Source: GCA-2686295 sp964402995 (lineage in GTDB: Archaea > Nanobdellota > Nanobdellia > Woesearchaeales > GCA-2686295). From it: 26,645 bases of DNA. Position 1 is the first letter of the stretch. Each line of letters begins with the position of its first letter. The position numbers and the translations under genes are program-made. The stretch spans positions 1-26,645 of the forward strand of contig CAYOEA010000013.1 of NCBI GenBank assembly GCA_964402995.1. Reading direction: 5' to 3'. The notes beneath the pieces were generated by a model that was not told the origin of the DNA, did not search any database, and was given only the letters and a program-made list of their open reading frames with translations. Positions 1 to 8,520 of the stretch are shown one piece after another.

Positions 1-1124
1 GAACTAATATTAAAAGAATATTTTCTTTCATGACGATCATATAGTTTATCACCATTCTTATTAAGAACAGATATAGTCACAGAATATTTTCCAGGCAATA
101 AAGAATTATCTAATAAATCAAAAGAAACAGAACCTTTATCTTTTAACTTTACTAAAGATTTATTTAATGATTTAGTATTAGGACCCATAATCCAAACACC
201 CGATTCTGAAAAAATTCCCAAACCAAAAACAAAATCATCTATTGATTTGTTATTTGTATAATTAAAACTAAATCTTATTCTTTCACCCATATTAAAAACA
301 TTTTTTTCTAAACCAAAAACATCAAATATTTTAAAAGAGTTAAGTTTAACTTCTCCAGAACCATTATTAATTTTTAGATTAGGCAAATTTAATCCATGAA
401 CAAATGCAGTATATTTTTTGGTGGCTATCTCAGGTATTCCAAAATAAAAATCATTTTTATTTAAATAAATTATTTTATTAGATAAAGGTCCAATAAGACC
501 TAAATCATGAGTTGCAATAATTATAGTTTTTCCTTGACGTATAAATTCATTAAATTTCTTTAAACATTTATTTCTAAAAGATTCATCTCCTACACCAAAA
601 ACTTCATCAATTAGAATAATATCTGCATCTGACAATAATAGTATTGAAAATGCAAGTCTTAATCTCATACCACTAGAATAAAACTTAGTTTTAACATCAA
701 TAAACTTTTTAATTCCAGAAAAAGAAACAATTTTATCATATTGTTCTTTTATTTCAATTCTTTTTAAACCAATGATTCTACCAGATAAAAAAATATTTTC
801 TTTGCCTGTTAAATCAGGATTGATATCAGATCCTAAATCAATTATTGAAAGTATTCTTCCTTTTGTAGAAATTAAACCTTTAGATGGCTTAATAATGTTT
901 GCAATCATTCTTAAAAGAGTTGTTTTTCCAGAACCATTAGGACCAATTACTCCTATAAGTTCACCTTTTTTAATTTCAAAAGAAATATTCTTTAAAACTT
1001 GAAATACTTCTTTTTTAGAATTATTTAATAAAAAATTCTGTAAACTATTAAATAAAGTTTTTTCATCTTCATGTGTAATTATAAATTTTTTACTAACATT
1101 CTTAAATTTAATAACTTCGTTCAT
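1..1124 (-). CDS. Wzt-like ABC transporter ATP-binding protein (partial, runs off left edge)
   Basis: This is the ATPase of a polysaccharide or lipid-linked glycan exporter. I translated 374 codons from the ATG at 1124; the C-terminus lies beyond the window. Walker A (GPNGSGKTT) is at residues 61-69, the ABC signature (YSSGMRLRL) at about 149-157, Walker B (IILIDE) at 169-174 and the switch His (ATHD) at 206. DEVFGVGDESF after Walker B is typical of the Wzt/TagH branch. After about residue 250 the protein continues into a beta-rich segment resembling the Wzt C-terminal carbohydrate-recognition domain, which in characterised systems reads the finished glycan before export. Its ATG overlaps the TGA of the permease gene by four bases (ATGA), so the two are probably translationally coupled. 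The family call is firm; the glycan it binds is unknown. Confidence 0.9.
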   Translation of the reverse strand, partial: MNEVIKFKNVSKKFIITHEDEKTLFNSLQNFLLNNSKKEVFQVLKNISFEIKKGELIGVIGPNGSGKTTLLRMIANIIKPSKGLISTKGRILSIIDLGSDINPDLTGKENIFLSGRIIGLKRIEIKEQYDKIVSFSGIKKFIDVKTKFYSSGMRLRLAFSILLLSDADIILIDEVFGVGDESFRNKCLKKFNEFIRQGKTIIIATHDLGLIGPLSNKIIYLNKNDFYFGIPEIATKKYTAFVHGLNLPNLKINNGSGEVKLNSFKIFDVFGLEKNVFNMGERIRFSFNYTNNKSIDDFVFGLGIFSESGVWIMGPNTKSLNKSLVKLKDKGSVSFDLLDNSLLPGKYSVTISVLNKNGDKLYDRHERKYSFNIS

Positions 1125-1882
1125 AATTGTTCCACCAATAATTTTTTTCTTTTATTAAAAACATAATAACCTACTGCAAAAATTATTATTGATACTAAAA
1201 AAGTGATGATGAAGTTTCTAGGATCTGGAATAAAATCATAAAGTGTAATGAATCTTATATCAATAATCATTCTAGCTAAAGGATTTAATAAATAATATTT
1301 AAGTAAATGAAAGGGTATAATATCTAAAGGATAAACAATTGGAGTTGCAAAGAAACCAATTAAAAGAACAAAAGACCATATATGAGTTATATCTCGAAAT
1401 TTCACATTTAAAACTGATAAAAAAAAAGATAAACCCAGAACTAATATGAATAATTGAATAAGATAAAACGGTAATAAAAATAATTTAAATGTAAATGGAA
1501 CATGAAGAATTAACATAAATAAAAAGAATATAAATAAATTCAGAATAAAAGTAATAAATGCTACTAAACATGAACTTATAATTATAGTTTCTTTAGGAAA
1601 ATTAAATTTTTTCATTAAACCTGCTTTTTCAATTAAAGATTGCATACTTCCATTTGTTGCTTCACTAAAGAAATTCCAGATAATAATTCCTAATAGTATA
1701 TAGAGTACATAAAAAGGAATATCAAATTTAGCAATCATAGAAAAAACTAAATAAAGAGTTAAAAGCATAAGTAAAGGATTTAAAAGAGACCAAAGATAAC
1801 CTAAAACTGAGTTTTTATACTTAACTTTCAAATCCGATATTGTAAACGCTTTAATAAGCGAAATTGCATACTTCACCCTCAT
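1121..1882 (-). CDS. Wzm-like ABC-2 type permease for glycan export
   Basis: This 253-residue membrane protein is the channel partner of the ATPase that follows it. The N-terminal segment (residues 18-37) reads LKVKYKNSVLGYLWSLLNPL, the amphipathic entry typical of Wzm/TagG permeases, where the usual form is a basic stretch followed by S-x-L-G-x-L-W. About six hydrophobic spans follow, and the C-terminus is basic (NKRKK), consistent with a cytoplasmic end. The length matches the family (about 250-280). It is the first gene of a two-gene minus-strand unit, and a TATA-like element at 1904-1913 sits about 26 bases upstream of the ATG, so the transcript is probably leaderless. Together with the ATPase it would carry a polyprenyl-pyrophosphate-linked glycan across the membrane. 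Confidence 0.9.
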   Translation of the reverse strand: MRVKYAISLIKAFTISDLKVKYKNSVLGYLWSLLNPLLMLLTLYLVFSMIAKFDIPFYVLYILLGIIIWNFFSEATNGSMQSLIEKAGLMKKFNFPKETIIISSCLVAFITFILNLFIFFLFMLILHVPFTFKLFLLPFYLIQLFILVLGLSFFLSVLNVKFRDITHIWSFVLLIGFFATPIVYPLDIIPFHLLKYYLLNPLARMIIDIRFITLYDFIPDPRNFIITFLVSIIIFAVGYYVFNKRKKLLVEQL

Positions 1883-1956
1883 GTAGTAAAATAAAGACTT
1901 CTAATTTAAATAACTTACCACAAATATTTAAAACTAATAAAAAGAATAATATAATA
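1883..1956. promoter_or_regulatory. Divergent leaderless promoter region
   Basis: The gap between two divergent genes holds one TATA-like element for each direction. The minus-strand element (ATTTAAATAA, 1904-1913) is centred about 26 bases before the permease ATG. The plus-strand element (TATTTAAA, 1925-1932) is centred about 28 bases before the ATG at 1957. This spacing is what archaeal leaderless transcripts show, and it decides the start of the radical SAM gene. The two elements lie about 20 bases apart, so the promoters may interfere with each other. Confidence 0.6.
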
Positions 1957-2982
1957 ATGACTAATTCGAAAGATAATTTTAAAGAATTTGAAAATAAAGA
2001 CTTAGTTCTAAAAAGTTATCCTCAAAAGATATTTGTTGAAATTACAAGAAATTGCAATCTAAAATGTATTATGTGCGAACATAGATGGAAGAAAAATAAG
2101 GATGAAAACAATATGGATTTTAATTTTTTTAAACAAATTGCAGATGAATTATTTCCACACGCAGAAGAAATTGATTTAAGAGGATTTGGTGAAAGTACAA
2201 TTCATCCAGAATTTGAAAAGTTTTTAGATTATACTCTTAAGTTTAATAAAAGAATTATTTTAGTAACAAATTTAACTCTTAAAAATGATGAACTTTGGAA
2301 AAAAATTATAAAAAATGATGTTTGGTTAAGCATTTCAATTGATGGTACTAAAAAAGAAACTCTTGAAAAAATTAGAAGAGGATCAAATTTTGATATCGTA
2401 ATGAATAACTTAAAAATAATTCAAAAAGAAAGAGATAAGAATAATATTAACCCTTGGAATTCACATTTACTTATTACATTTCAAAGAGATAATATTGATG
2501 AACTTCCAGAATTTATTAATTTAGCTGCAAAACATGGTTTTAAAAGAATTCAACTAAATCCTATTAGAACTCACTTAATTGATTCTAAAAACTTAAGATT
2601 TCATAAAACTAAAGTTGAACAAAAAGTTAAGGAAACAATTAAAAAAGCAAAAGAAAAAGGAATAACCGTTATTTTTGCTGGTAGCTCTGGTACAAAAGCT
2701 GCAAAGGAAATTGAAAATAAAGAAACGATTGAATCATCAGGAATTAAGATAAAAGAAAGATGTAAACACCCATGGACTAATTTATATATAACTCATGATG
2801 GGAAAATTGGACCTTGTAATCATTTAATGAGTGCCCCATATGTTCTTGGAGATTTAAAAAAAGGAACATTTAGAACTGAATGGAATAATAAGAAATTTCA
2901 AAGATTTAGAAAATATAATGATACAATTTTAAGAGCTAGAGTTTGTCATTGGTGTTACCAAAATAGATATGACCATTTTTAA
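1957..2982 (+). CDS. Radical SAM enzyme with short SPASM/twitch-like C-terminal domain
   Basis: This 341-residue radical SAM protein has the cluster motif CNLKCIMC (C33, C37, C40), followed by the GFGES segment expected near the SAM site. The C-terminal part carries four more cysteines (C269, C287, C330, C333, the last two as CHWC), resembling a twitch or reduced SPASM domain that would hold one auxiliary Fe-S cluster. In between lies a TIM-barrel-like stretch with LVTNLTL and LSISIDG, usual for the MoaA/PqqE-type superfamily. I start it at the ATG at 1957, because the frame upstream opens only at a TTG inside the divergent gene and the TATA box at 1925-1932 fits 1957. The substrate cannot be read from sequence. 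Its place next to a glycan exporter suggests sugar, lipid or peptide modification, but that is inference. Confidence 0.85.
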   Translation: MTNSKDNFKEFENKDLVLKSYPQKIFVEITRNCNLKCIMCEHRWKKNKDENNMDFNFFKQIADELFPHAEEIDLRGFGESTIHPEFEKFLDYTLKFNKRIILVTNLTLKNDELWKKIIKNDVWLSISIDGTKKETLEKIRRGSNFDIVMNNLKIIQKERDKNNINPWNSHLLITFQRDNIDELPEFINLAAKHGFKRIQLNPIRTHLIDSKNLRFHKTKVEQKVKETIKKAKEKGITVIFAGSSGTKAAKEIENKETIESSGIKIKERCKHPWTNLYITHDGKIGPCNHLMSAPYVLGDLKKGTFRTEWNNKKFQRFRKYNDTILRARVCHWCYQNRYDHF

Positions 2983-3036
2983 ATTTTAATGACAATTTAT
3001 TTTTTAGAAATTAAAATGATATAAAATAACATCTTT
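2983..3036. terminator. Convergent AT-rich terminator region
   Basis: This is a short gap between convergent genes. On the plus strand a T-rich run (2996-3005) follows the stop codon, and the minus strand reads TTATTTTAT soon after its own stop. Oligo-T runs without a hairpin are the usual archaeal termination signal. No hairpin or small gene is visible. Confidence 0.35.
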
Positions 3037-4803
3037 TTATTTATCGTTAAGAGAAGCTTTCAAAAATATATAAACATGTTTATTAGGTTCAATACCATAA
3101 TATCCATTACTAAAAACTTTATCTAAAACATAATTCTCTTCAATAGAACTTGAAATAGATACATTCATTTTAGATAGAGCATCTTTAATTGAAGGTGAAC
3201 TTGATAAAATAACTATAGAATCATAATTGGGTGAGAAATATGAGTCATCCTTATAATAATCAAAAACAACATATCGCTTAAGATTTTCAGGACTATAAAC
3301 TTCTTTTACTGATCCTGATAAATCATAATAAACTCGTTTTTTAGAATAAAAATCAACAAGATATGCATAAATCTCAGTTTTTGGACTATAAGTAAAAGTT
3401 AAGTTTTCATAAAAAGTATATACTCCAACAGAATTTATATCTAAAGAATTCAGATAATTGCCTGTAAGCTTAATATTAGAATCATAAAAAGTGTTATTTA
3501 CAGCTGGAATATAAACTAAAGAAAATAATGCAACCGAAGATAATAATACAAGAATCACAGTAAATAATGCTAAAGGTTTTTTTAATTTAGATAAAGAAAT
3601 TGAAGCAGCAATTGCTAAAGCAGGAAAAGCTGGAAACAAATAACGAGTATTAACATCTTTAAACAAAATCAAAGGCAGAATAAACCAGGAAATTAATATT
3701 AAACCTTTTGAAGAAGGATATGAAATAAACAAAACTAAGAATACTAAGAAAGAAAGCATAATTATTGGATTTATTTGAAATAGTAAGCTATACCAAGGAA
3801 CAAAATGATCAGGATTACCAACAATATTTAATTGAGATAAATCCAAACTCGATTGTGCCACAAAATAATTTGAATAAGTAAATATGAAAACTACAGCTAT
3901 TAAAAATAGAATTGCAAATAAAGGAATTATTTTCTTTAAGAAATATTTTTTATTTGAAGATTTATCATAATAAATTAAAAATATGGTAATTAGAGGTAAA
4001 ACTAAGAATATAATGGCAGATGCTTTTGATGATACTGCCAAAGATATAGATAAAAAAGATACAAGAGTTGATCTAAGACTAGGTTTTTCTAAGAATAAAA
4101 TAAAAGTATAAATTGCTAAAAGTACGAAAAGAATAGTTGGAATGTCGACTAAAAACATCGTACTTTGAATTAATATTATTGGAAAAGAAATCACTAATAT
4201 GGATGCAGACAATGCAATATTTTTTGAAAATAGTTTTTTTGATAAAAGATAAGTTAAAACAGGAATAAATGCAAATATAAAAGAATAAGATAAATAGACA
4301 ACCCATACAGACTCACCAAAAATTTGGAATAATAATCCAATTAATATAGGCATAATATGAAATCTATAATCACCGAAACTTGCAGATCCAAAATTTGAAA
4401 TAAAAGAGCCAATACCATTAATATGAACATACTTTGCAATACCAAAAAATTCTACAACATCTGGATTTGGAACAGTAACGCCCCATGAAAAAGTAGATAA
4501 AATAAAAGCTAATAAAAAAAGAAATAAGATTATTTTTTTTGAAGAAGTTTTAATTTGAAGCCTTGATAAAAAGAAAGAAATTAAGATGAATACAATTAAT
4601 AATATTATGAATAGTTTTAGATTAAGAAAATTTAACATCATCTTTAAAGAAAAAAGTAAAGTCTTATCTAAATATGAAAATTTGAATATTAAAAAATATG
4701 ATAATAATATAAATAAGGAAATACCAATATAAGAAAGAATAGTGGATGAACTGATATCTTTAAATGAAAACTTAAACATAATAAGATAATATGAGAACCA
4801 CAT
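3037..4803 (-). CDS. Multi-span GT-C-like glycosyltransferase (GT39/ArnT-like)
   Basis: This 588-residue integral membrane protein has about 11-13 hydrophobic spans and a soluble C-terminal part of roughly 130 residues. After the first spans an outer loop contains VPNPDVVEFFGIAKY (Asp at about 115), in the position where GT-C transferases keep the catalytic acidic residue, though the usual Asp-Asp or Asp-Glu pair is not complete. GT-C enzymes use polyprenyl-phosphate sugars on the outer face of the membrane. The first 8 codons may not be real: a TATA-like run at 4813-4824 lies only about 16 bases before the ATG at 4803, so the second ATG (4779) is a likely alternative. The gene is downstream of, and in line with, the GT2 that probably makes polyprenyl-phosphate sugar. 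The exact sugar and acceptor are unknown. Confidence 0.75.
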   Translation of the reverse strand: MWFSYYLIMFKFSFKDISSSTILSYIGISLFILLSYFLIFKFSYLDKTLLFSLKMMLNFLNLKLFIILLIVFILISFFLSRLQIKTSSKKIILFLFLLAFILSTFSWGVTVPNPDVVEFFGIAKYVHINGIGSFISNFGSASFGDYRFHIMPILIGLLFQIFGESVWVVYLSYSFIFAFIPVLTYLLSKKLFSKNIALSASILVISFPIILIQSTMFLVDIPTILFVLLAIYTFILFLEKPSLRSTLVSFLSISLAVSSKASAIIFLVLPLITIFLIYYDKSSNKKYFLKKIIPLFAILFLIAVVFIFTYSNYFVAQSSLDLSQLNIVGNPDHFVPWYSLLFQINPIIMLSFLVFLVLFISYPSSKGLILISWFILPLILFKDVNTRYLFPAFPALAIAASISLSKLKKPLALFTVILVLLSSVALFSLVYIPAVNNTFYDSNIKLTGNYLNSLDINSVGVYTFYENLTFTYSPKTEIYAYLVDFYSKKRVYYDLSGSVKEVYSPENLKRYVVFDYYKDDSYFSPNYDSIVILSSSPSIKDALSKMNVSISSSIEENYVLDKVFSNGYYGIEPNKHVYIFLKASLNDK

Positions 4804-4869
4804 TCTTAAATGTTTTTTAAAAATAAGAGATTAAAGACGATAAAATAACAAATTACAATAATAATTTAT

Positions 4870-5556
4870 TTAGAAGAATTTCTTTTTGTAAAGATGAACT
4901 AATTGTTTTAAATATGCAATTTCAACTTTTAAGCTAATTTTACTTTGACCATGAGTTCTATTCATGAAAATAAAAGGCACTTCAGTTGCACGAGTATATT
5001 TTCCTAAAACAAGGACTTCAAGTAAAATCTTATATCCATAAGCTTCAAGTTTTACAGGTTTGATAACTTCTTTTTTAACAGCAAAGAAACCAGACATAGC
5101 GTCTCTAACAGAAGTTAGAGGTCTTGCAAGTAATTGTGCACTCCAAGAAATAAATCTTCTGTGCCAAGGCCACTCTTCAGCTCCACCGCCTTTAATTAAA
5201 CGACTACCAACAGCAATATCATAATTGTCAAGTTGTGAAACTAATTTTGGAATTAAAGCAGGAGGATGACTTAAATCTGCATCAATAACACATAAGATGT
5301 CACCCTTAGCATGAGCAAAACCATCAATAACAGCAGATGAAAGACCCTTTTTATTTCTTCTAAGAAGAACTCTAACAGGATATTCCTTTCTTAATTCTGC
5401 AGCAAGTTTTGCAGTTCCATCAGGAGAATTGTCGTCTACAACTAAAATTTCGTAATCATAAGTGACTTTTGCTGCCTTCATAGACTCAGAAATCTTGTGT
5501 ATGATGGTTTTTATATTCTCAGACTCATTAAATGTCGGAACAATAACTGAAAGCAT
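4870..5556 (-). CDS. Dolichyl-phosphate mannose synthase-like GT2
   Basis: This 228-residue family 2 glycosyltransferase has the full DPMS pattern: VIVPTFNESENI at the N-terminus, VVDDNSPDGT (D41, D42) for nucleotide-sugar binding, the catalytic DAD (residues 92-94) in VIDADLSHPP, then VGSRLIKGGG and MSGFFAVKKE. It lacks the C-terminal membrane domain of longer archaeal DPMS, so it should be a peripheral cytosolic enzyme. The family moves mannose (or glucose) from a nucleotide sugar to dolichyl phosphate, supplying donors for GT-C enzymes such as the adjacent one. A TATA-like element at 5579-5587 lies 27 bases before the ATG. The sugar specificity is not proven by sequence. Confidence 0.85.
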   Translation of the reverse strand: MLSVIVPTFNESENIKTIIHKISESMKAAKVTYDYEILVVDDNSPDGTAKLAAELRKEYPVRVLLRRNKKGLSSAVIDGFAHAKGDILCVIDADLSHPPALIPKLVSQLDNYDIAVGSRLIKGGGAEEWPWHRRFISWSAQLLARPLTSVRDAMSGFFAVKKEVIKPVKLEAYGYKILLEVLVLGKYTRATEVPFIFMNRTHGQSKISLKVEIAYLKQLVHLYKKKFF

Positions 5557-5641
5557 TCACCAATGAAAAAGAACAAAGTAAATAAAGCTTTCTAAAATAA
5601 TATAGTAATATAAAGCACATTTGATTCACTTTAATACTAAA
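5557..5641. promoter_or_regulatory. Divergent leaderless promoters
   Basis: The minus-strand TATA-like element (GCTTTATTTA, 5579-5588) is centred 27 bases before the ATG at 5556. The plus-strand element (ATATAAAG, 5609-5616) is centred about 30 bases before the ATG at 5642. The plus element argues against the upstream in-frame TTG at 5621, which would lie within the promoter-to-start interval. Confidence 0.6.
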
Positions 5642-7657
5642 ATGACTAAAACTAAAATAGTACTAGTACAAGAACCTTTTTGGACAGAAGAAAACCCCTC
5701 ATTAGCATTAGCTTACTTGACATCAAATATAGAAACAGATACACGAGAAGTAAAACAACTAAATCTAAACCTTGATTTATTCTCAGATAAAGAAAAACAT
5801 CAAAGATTATGGACTTATATTAATTTTAAATTATTAGATGAAGATGACCTTAAGTTTATATATCCTGAAGAGTATGTATTACGAAACGAGCCTGAAGCTA
5901 AAGAATTAATAGAACTATCAAAAGAACATGCTAAGAAAATTTTAGTTGAGAATCCAGACATCATCGGTTTTTCATTAACCGCAAATGCCAGACTTCTAAG
6001 TTTATTATGTGCTAGAGAAATTAAGAATATTAATCCAAAAATAAAAATTGTTTTTGGAGGACCAGAATGTCAATTAACAGAATCAGGAGAACTAATACTC
6101 CACACAGGATTTGTTGATGCATTAATAATTGGAGAAGGTGAAATTACATTTAATGAATTAATATTAAAGTTTGAAATCACAGGAAACTTTGAGCAAGTTG
6201 ATGGATCTATTTTAAAACTTGAAAATGGAACAAGAATAGATTATAAAGCTAGAACTTTAATCAAAAAATTAGATGAAATTAAATTCCCAAAGTTTGAAAA
6301 AGAAGATATTCAAAGAACAAAGTTTCCTTACAGTCTTCCAATGATGTTAAGTCGAGGATGTGTTGCGAAATGTGCATATTGTACTGAAACAAAATATTGG
6401 AACTATTATAGATTTAGATCATTTGAAAATGTTATCTTAGAAATAAAACATCACGTAAAGATGCATGGAATAAAAACAATCAAATTTAATGACTCGTTAA
6501 TAAATGGAAATTTTATACTTCTAAATAAGATTTGTGACTTCTTAATAAATGAGAATATGGACTTAACATGGTCAGGGAATGCACGTTTTGAAAAAGGCTT
6601 AACAAGAGAATTCTTACAAAAAATGTATGATGCAGGCTGTAGACAATTATCATTTGGATTAGAATCAGCGAATCCTGAAGTGTTAAAATTAATGAATAAA
6701 CAAACAGATATAAAATTAAATCAGCAAATCTTGAAAGATGTAGGACAAATTGGAATTTGGGCTCATTGTTATGTGATAACTGGATTTCCAAATGAAGGAC
6801 CTGAAGAATTCTTAGACAACATCAAGTTCTTAGCTGAAAATAATAAAGAAATAAATGATTTTAGTATTGGAGCATTATACATAACTAAAACTAGCAACAT
6901 GTTTTTAGAACAAGAAAAATATGGTTTAAAATTAAAAAGTAAAGTAAACTTAATTGATAAAAAACATGAATTAGTAAAACAAGTGTATGAAGAAACAGAA
7001 AATGAAAATGTGAAAGATTCTGTAAGACGATCGCACATCATAGATAGTGTATTTATAAATTATTTAGTTATAAAAGATCATGATAATAAATTTCTATATA
7101 AAAAAGCATTTGAAGGTATTGGAGGCAGTATACTAAATAGAAATTTTTATTTAGATAACAAGTTTTATTCAGCAAAAGAAATAATTAAATATGAAGATTA
7201 TGATTTCTTAAGTGAGAAAAACTTAAACAAAAATTGTAAAAACTTAGTTATTAAGATAAAACCTTTAGATATTACAAAAGAAAGAATAAATCAATTAATA
7301 GAATATAAACCGGAAAAAATTTTATTAAGAATTAAAATAACTAAAGATAATCTTAGATCAGATGTTGGAATTAAAATAATTGAATTATTAAATGCCTTAA
7401 AAGAAAATGAGATTAGATATAAAATAAGTAAACCATTGCCAAAATGTATTTTTGGAAGAGGATATGAAATATACTGTGAAAAACACGATATTCCAAAAAA
7501 TTGTTTAGATTGTATTGAATTCTTAAGGGAAGAAAATGGCAAGATCATATTTTGTGAACAAAGAGTGCATGGAAATACTAATCAAACAGCACAATTTAAT
7601 ACTTGCACAGATTGCATACATAAAATAAGAAAAACTTGTAATGGGTTTTGCTTATAA
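5642..7657 (+). CDS. B12-binding-type radical SAM enzyme with C-terminal cysteine-cluster domain
   Basis: This 671-residue protein has an N-terminal Rossmann-like cobalamin-binding-type region (about 1-180, with IVFGGPECQLTE and IIGEGEITFNELI), then a radical SAM domain with SRGCVAKCAYC (C240, C244, C247) and the downstream LSFGLESANPEVL and VITGFPNEGPEE segments. The classic DxHxxG cobalamin motif is not evident, which is common in BchE-like relatives. Unusually, the last 70 residues hold nine cysteines (602, 612, 621, 624, 638, 655, 658, 666, 670) ending in C-x2-C-x7-C-x3-C, close to the SPASM pattern, so one or two auxiliary Fe-S clusters are possible. The start is the ATG at 5642, supported by the TATA element; an upstream TTG is rejected. 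The substrate is unknown; methylation or rearrangement of a lipid or sugar is an inference. Confidence 0.85.
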   Translation: MTKTKIVLVQEPFWTEENPSLALAYLTSNIETDTREVKQLNLNLDLFSDKEKHQRLWTYINFKLLDEDDLKFIYPEEYVLRNEPEAKELIELSKEHAKKILVENPDIIGFSLTANARLLSLLCAREIKNINPKIKIVFGGPECQLTESGELILHTGFVDALIIGEGEITFNELILKFEITGNFEQVDGSILKLENGTRIDYKARTLIKKLDEIKFPKFEKEDIQRTKFPYSLPMMLSRGCVAKCAYCTETKYWNYYRFRSFENVILEIKHHVKMHGIKTIKFNDSLINGNFILLNKICDFLINENMDLTWSGNARFEKGLTREFLQKMYDAGCRQLSFGLESANPEVLKLMNKQTDIKLNQQILKDVGQIGIWAHCYVITGFPNEGPEEFLDNIKFLAENNKEINDFSIGALYITKTSNMFLEQEKYGLKLKSKVNLIDKKHELVKQVYEETENENVKDSVRRSHIIDSVFINYLVIKDHDNKFLYKKAFEGIGGSILNRNFYLDNKFYSAKEIIKYEDYDFLSEKNLNKNCKNLVIKIKPLDITKERINQLIEYKPEKILLRIKITKDNLRSDVGIKIIELLNALKENEIRYKISKPLPKCIFGRGYEIYCEKHDIPKNCLDCIEFLREENGKIIFCEQRVHGNTNQTAQFNTCTDCIHKIRKTCNGFCL

Positions 7658-7737
7658 TCTTTTTCTTACTCATTCTTTGAATCTAAAAAGATATATCTAA
7701 CACAAGATTAATAAACCATTATTAACTCTAAAACGTC
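7658..7737 (+). promoter_or_regulatory. Terminator and leaderless promoter between two plus-strand genes
   Basis: A pyrimidine-rich, T-rich run (7659-7668) directly after the stop codon looks like an archaeal terminator. Further on, ATTAATAAA (7707-7715) is centred 27 bases before the ATG at 7738 and fits a leaderless promoter for the GT2 gene. No gene is visible in this gap. Confidence 0.45.
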
Positions 7738-8499
7738 ATGGCTAAAAATAAGCTAAAAGTAGCAATATTTATTCCCACATATAATGCTGCAAAAACATTA
7801 CCTCTAGTTCTTGACAGAATTCCAAATGAAATAAAAGATTATGTAACAGAAATATTTGTTGCAGACGATGCAAGTCAAGATAATACTCATTTAATTGGAG
7901 TAGGTTATAAAAAAGTTAAAGGAACAAGAAATCTTAATATATATCATCACGATCAAAATAAAGGCTATGGTGGAAATCAGAAATGGGCTTACAGATATTG
8001 TATAGATAAAGGATATGATTTAGTTGTAATGCTTCACGGAGATGCACAATATGCTCCTGAAATGATACCAAATCTTCTAAAACCATTTGATAAAAAAAAT
8101 GTTGGCATGGTTTTTGGATCAAGAATGACAGGGGATCCACTTGGCGGAGGAATGCCTCTAATAAAGTATTTAGGAAACAAATTCTTGACAGGAATAGAAA
8201 ACTGGGTATTAAAACTTAAATTATCAGAATATCACTCAGGATACAGAGTTTATAGTTGTAAAGCGTTAAATAAAATTCCTTTTGAGAAATGTGCAAATGA
8301 CTTTCACTTTGACACAGAAATATTGATTCAATTTCGAATTGCAAATATAAAAATTGAAGAAGTTCCAATACCTACTTATTATGGAAATGAGAAATGTCAT
8401 GTGAACTTGATTGGATATGGATTAAATATACTTAGATCACTGGCACAATACTGGAAACATACTCATGGAATAAAAAAATATAAAAAATTCAAGATTTAA
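7738..8499 (+). CDS. Family 2 glycosyltransferase (polyprenyl-phosphate hexose synthase type)
   Basis: This 253-residue GT2 enzyme shows FIPTYNAAKTLP at the N-terminus, VADDASQDNT (D43, D44) for nucleotide-sugar binding and MLHGDAQYAPEM (residues 98-109), where the HGD form replaces the DAD of true DPMS but is common in related GT2 groups. FGSRMTGDP and YHSGYRVYS follow, matching the acceptor-side part of the fold. There is no C-terminal membrane segment, but a basic tail (KKYKKFKI) could hold it to the membrane. It most likely forms a polyprenyl-phosphate sugar or adds a sugar to a lipid-linked glycan in the cytosol. The DUF5989-like gene follows after 21 bases, so the two may share a transcript. 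Confidence 0.8.
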   Translation: MAKNKLKVAIFIPTYNAAKTLPLVLDRIPNEIKDYVTEIFVADDASQDNTHLIGVGYKKVKGTRNLNIYHHDQNKGYGGNQKWAYRYCIDKGYDLVVMLHGDAQYAPEMIPNLLKPFDKKNVGMVFGSRMTGDPLGGGMPLIKYLGNKFLTGIENWVLKLKLSEYHSGYRVYSCKALNKIPFEKCANDFHFDTEILIQFRIANIKIEEVPIPTYYGNEKCHVNLIGYGLNILRSLAQYWKHTHGIKKYKKFKI

Positions 8500-8520
8500 A
8501 TTAAAATCTAAAGAGGAAAA

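Noticed and set aside
772..1002. Open plus-strand frame inside the ABC ATPase region
   Set aside because: The minus-strand frame encodes Walker A, signature and Walker B motifs here, so the plus-strand frame is a shadow.
1864..1956. N-terminal extension of the first radical SAM gene from a TTG at 1864
   Set aside because: It would overlap the divergent permease gene and cover its own TATA box; the ATG at 1957 fits the promoter spacing and gives a normal N-terminus.
5621..5641. Seven-residue extension from a TTG before the B12-type radical SAM gene
   Set aside because: The TATA-like element at 5609-5616 lies only about nine bases from the TTG; the ATG at 5642 has the right spacing.
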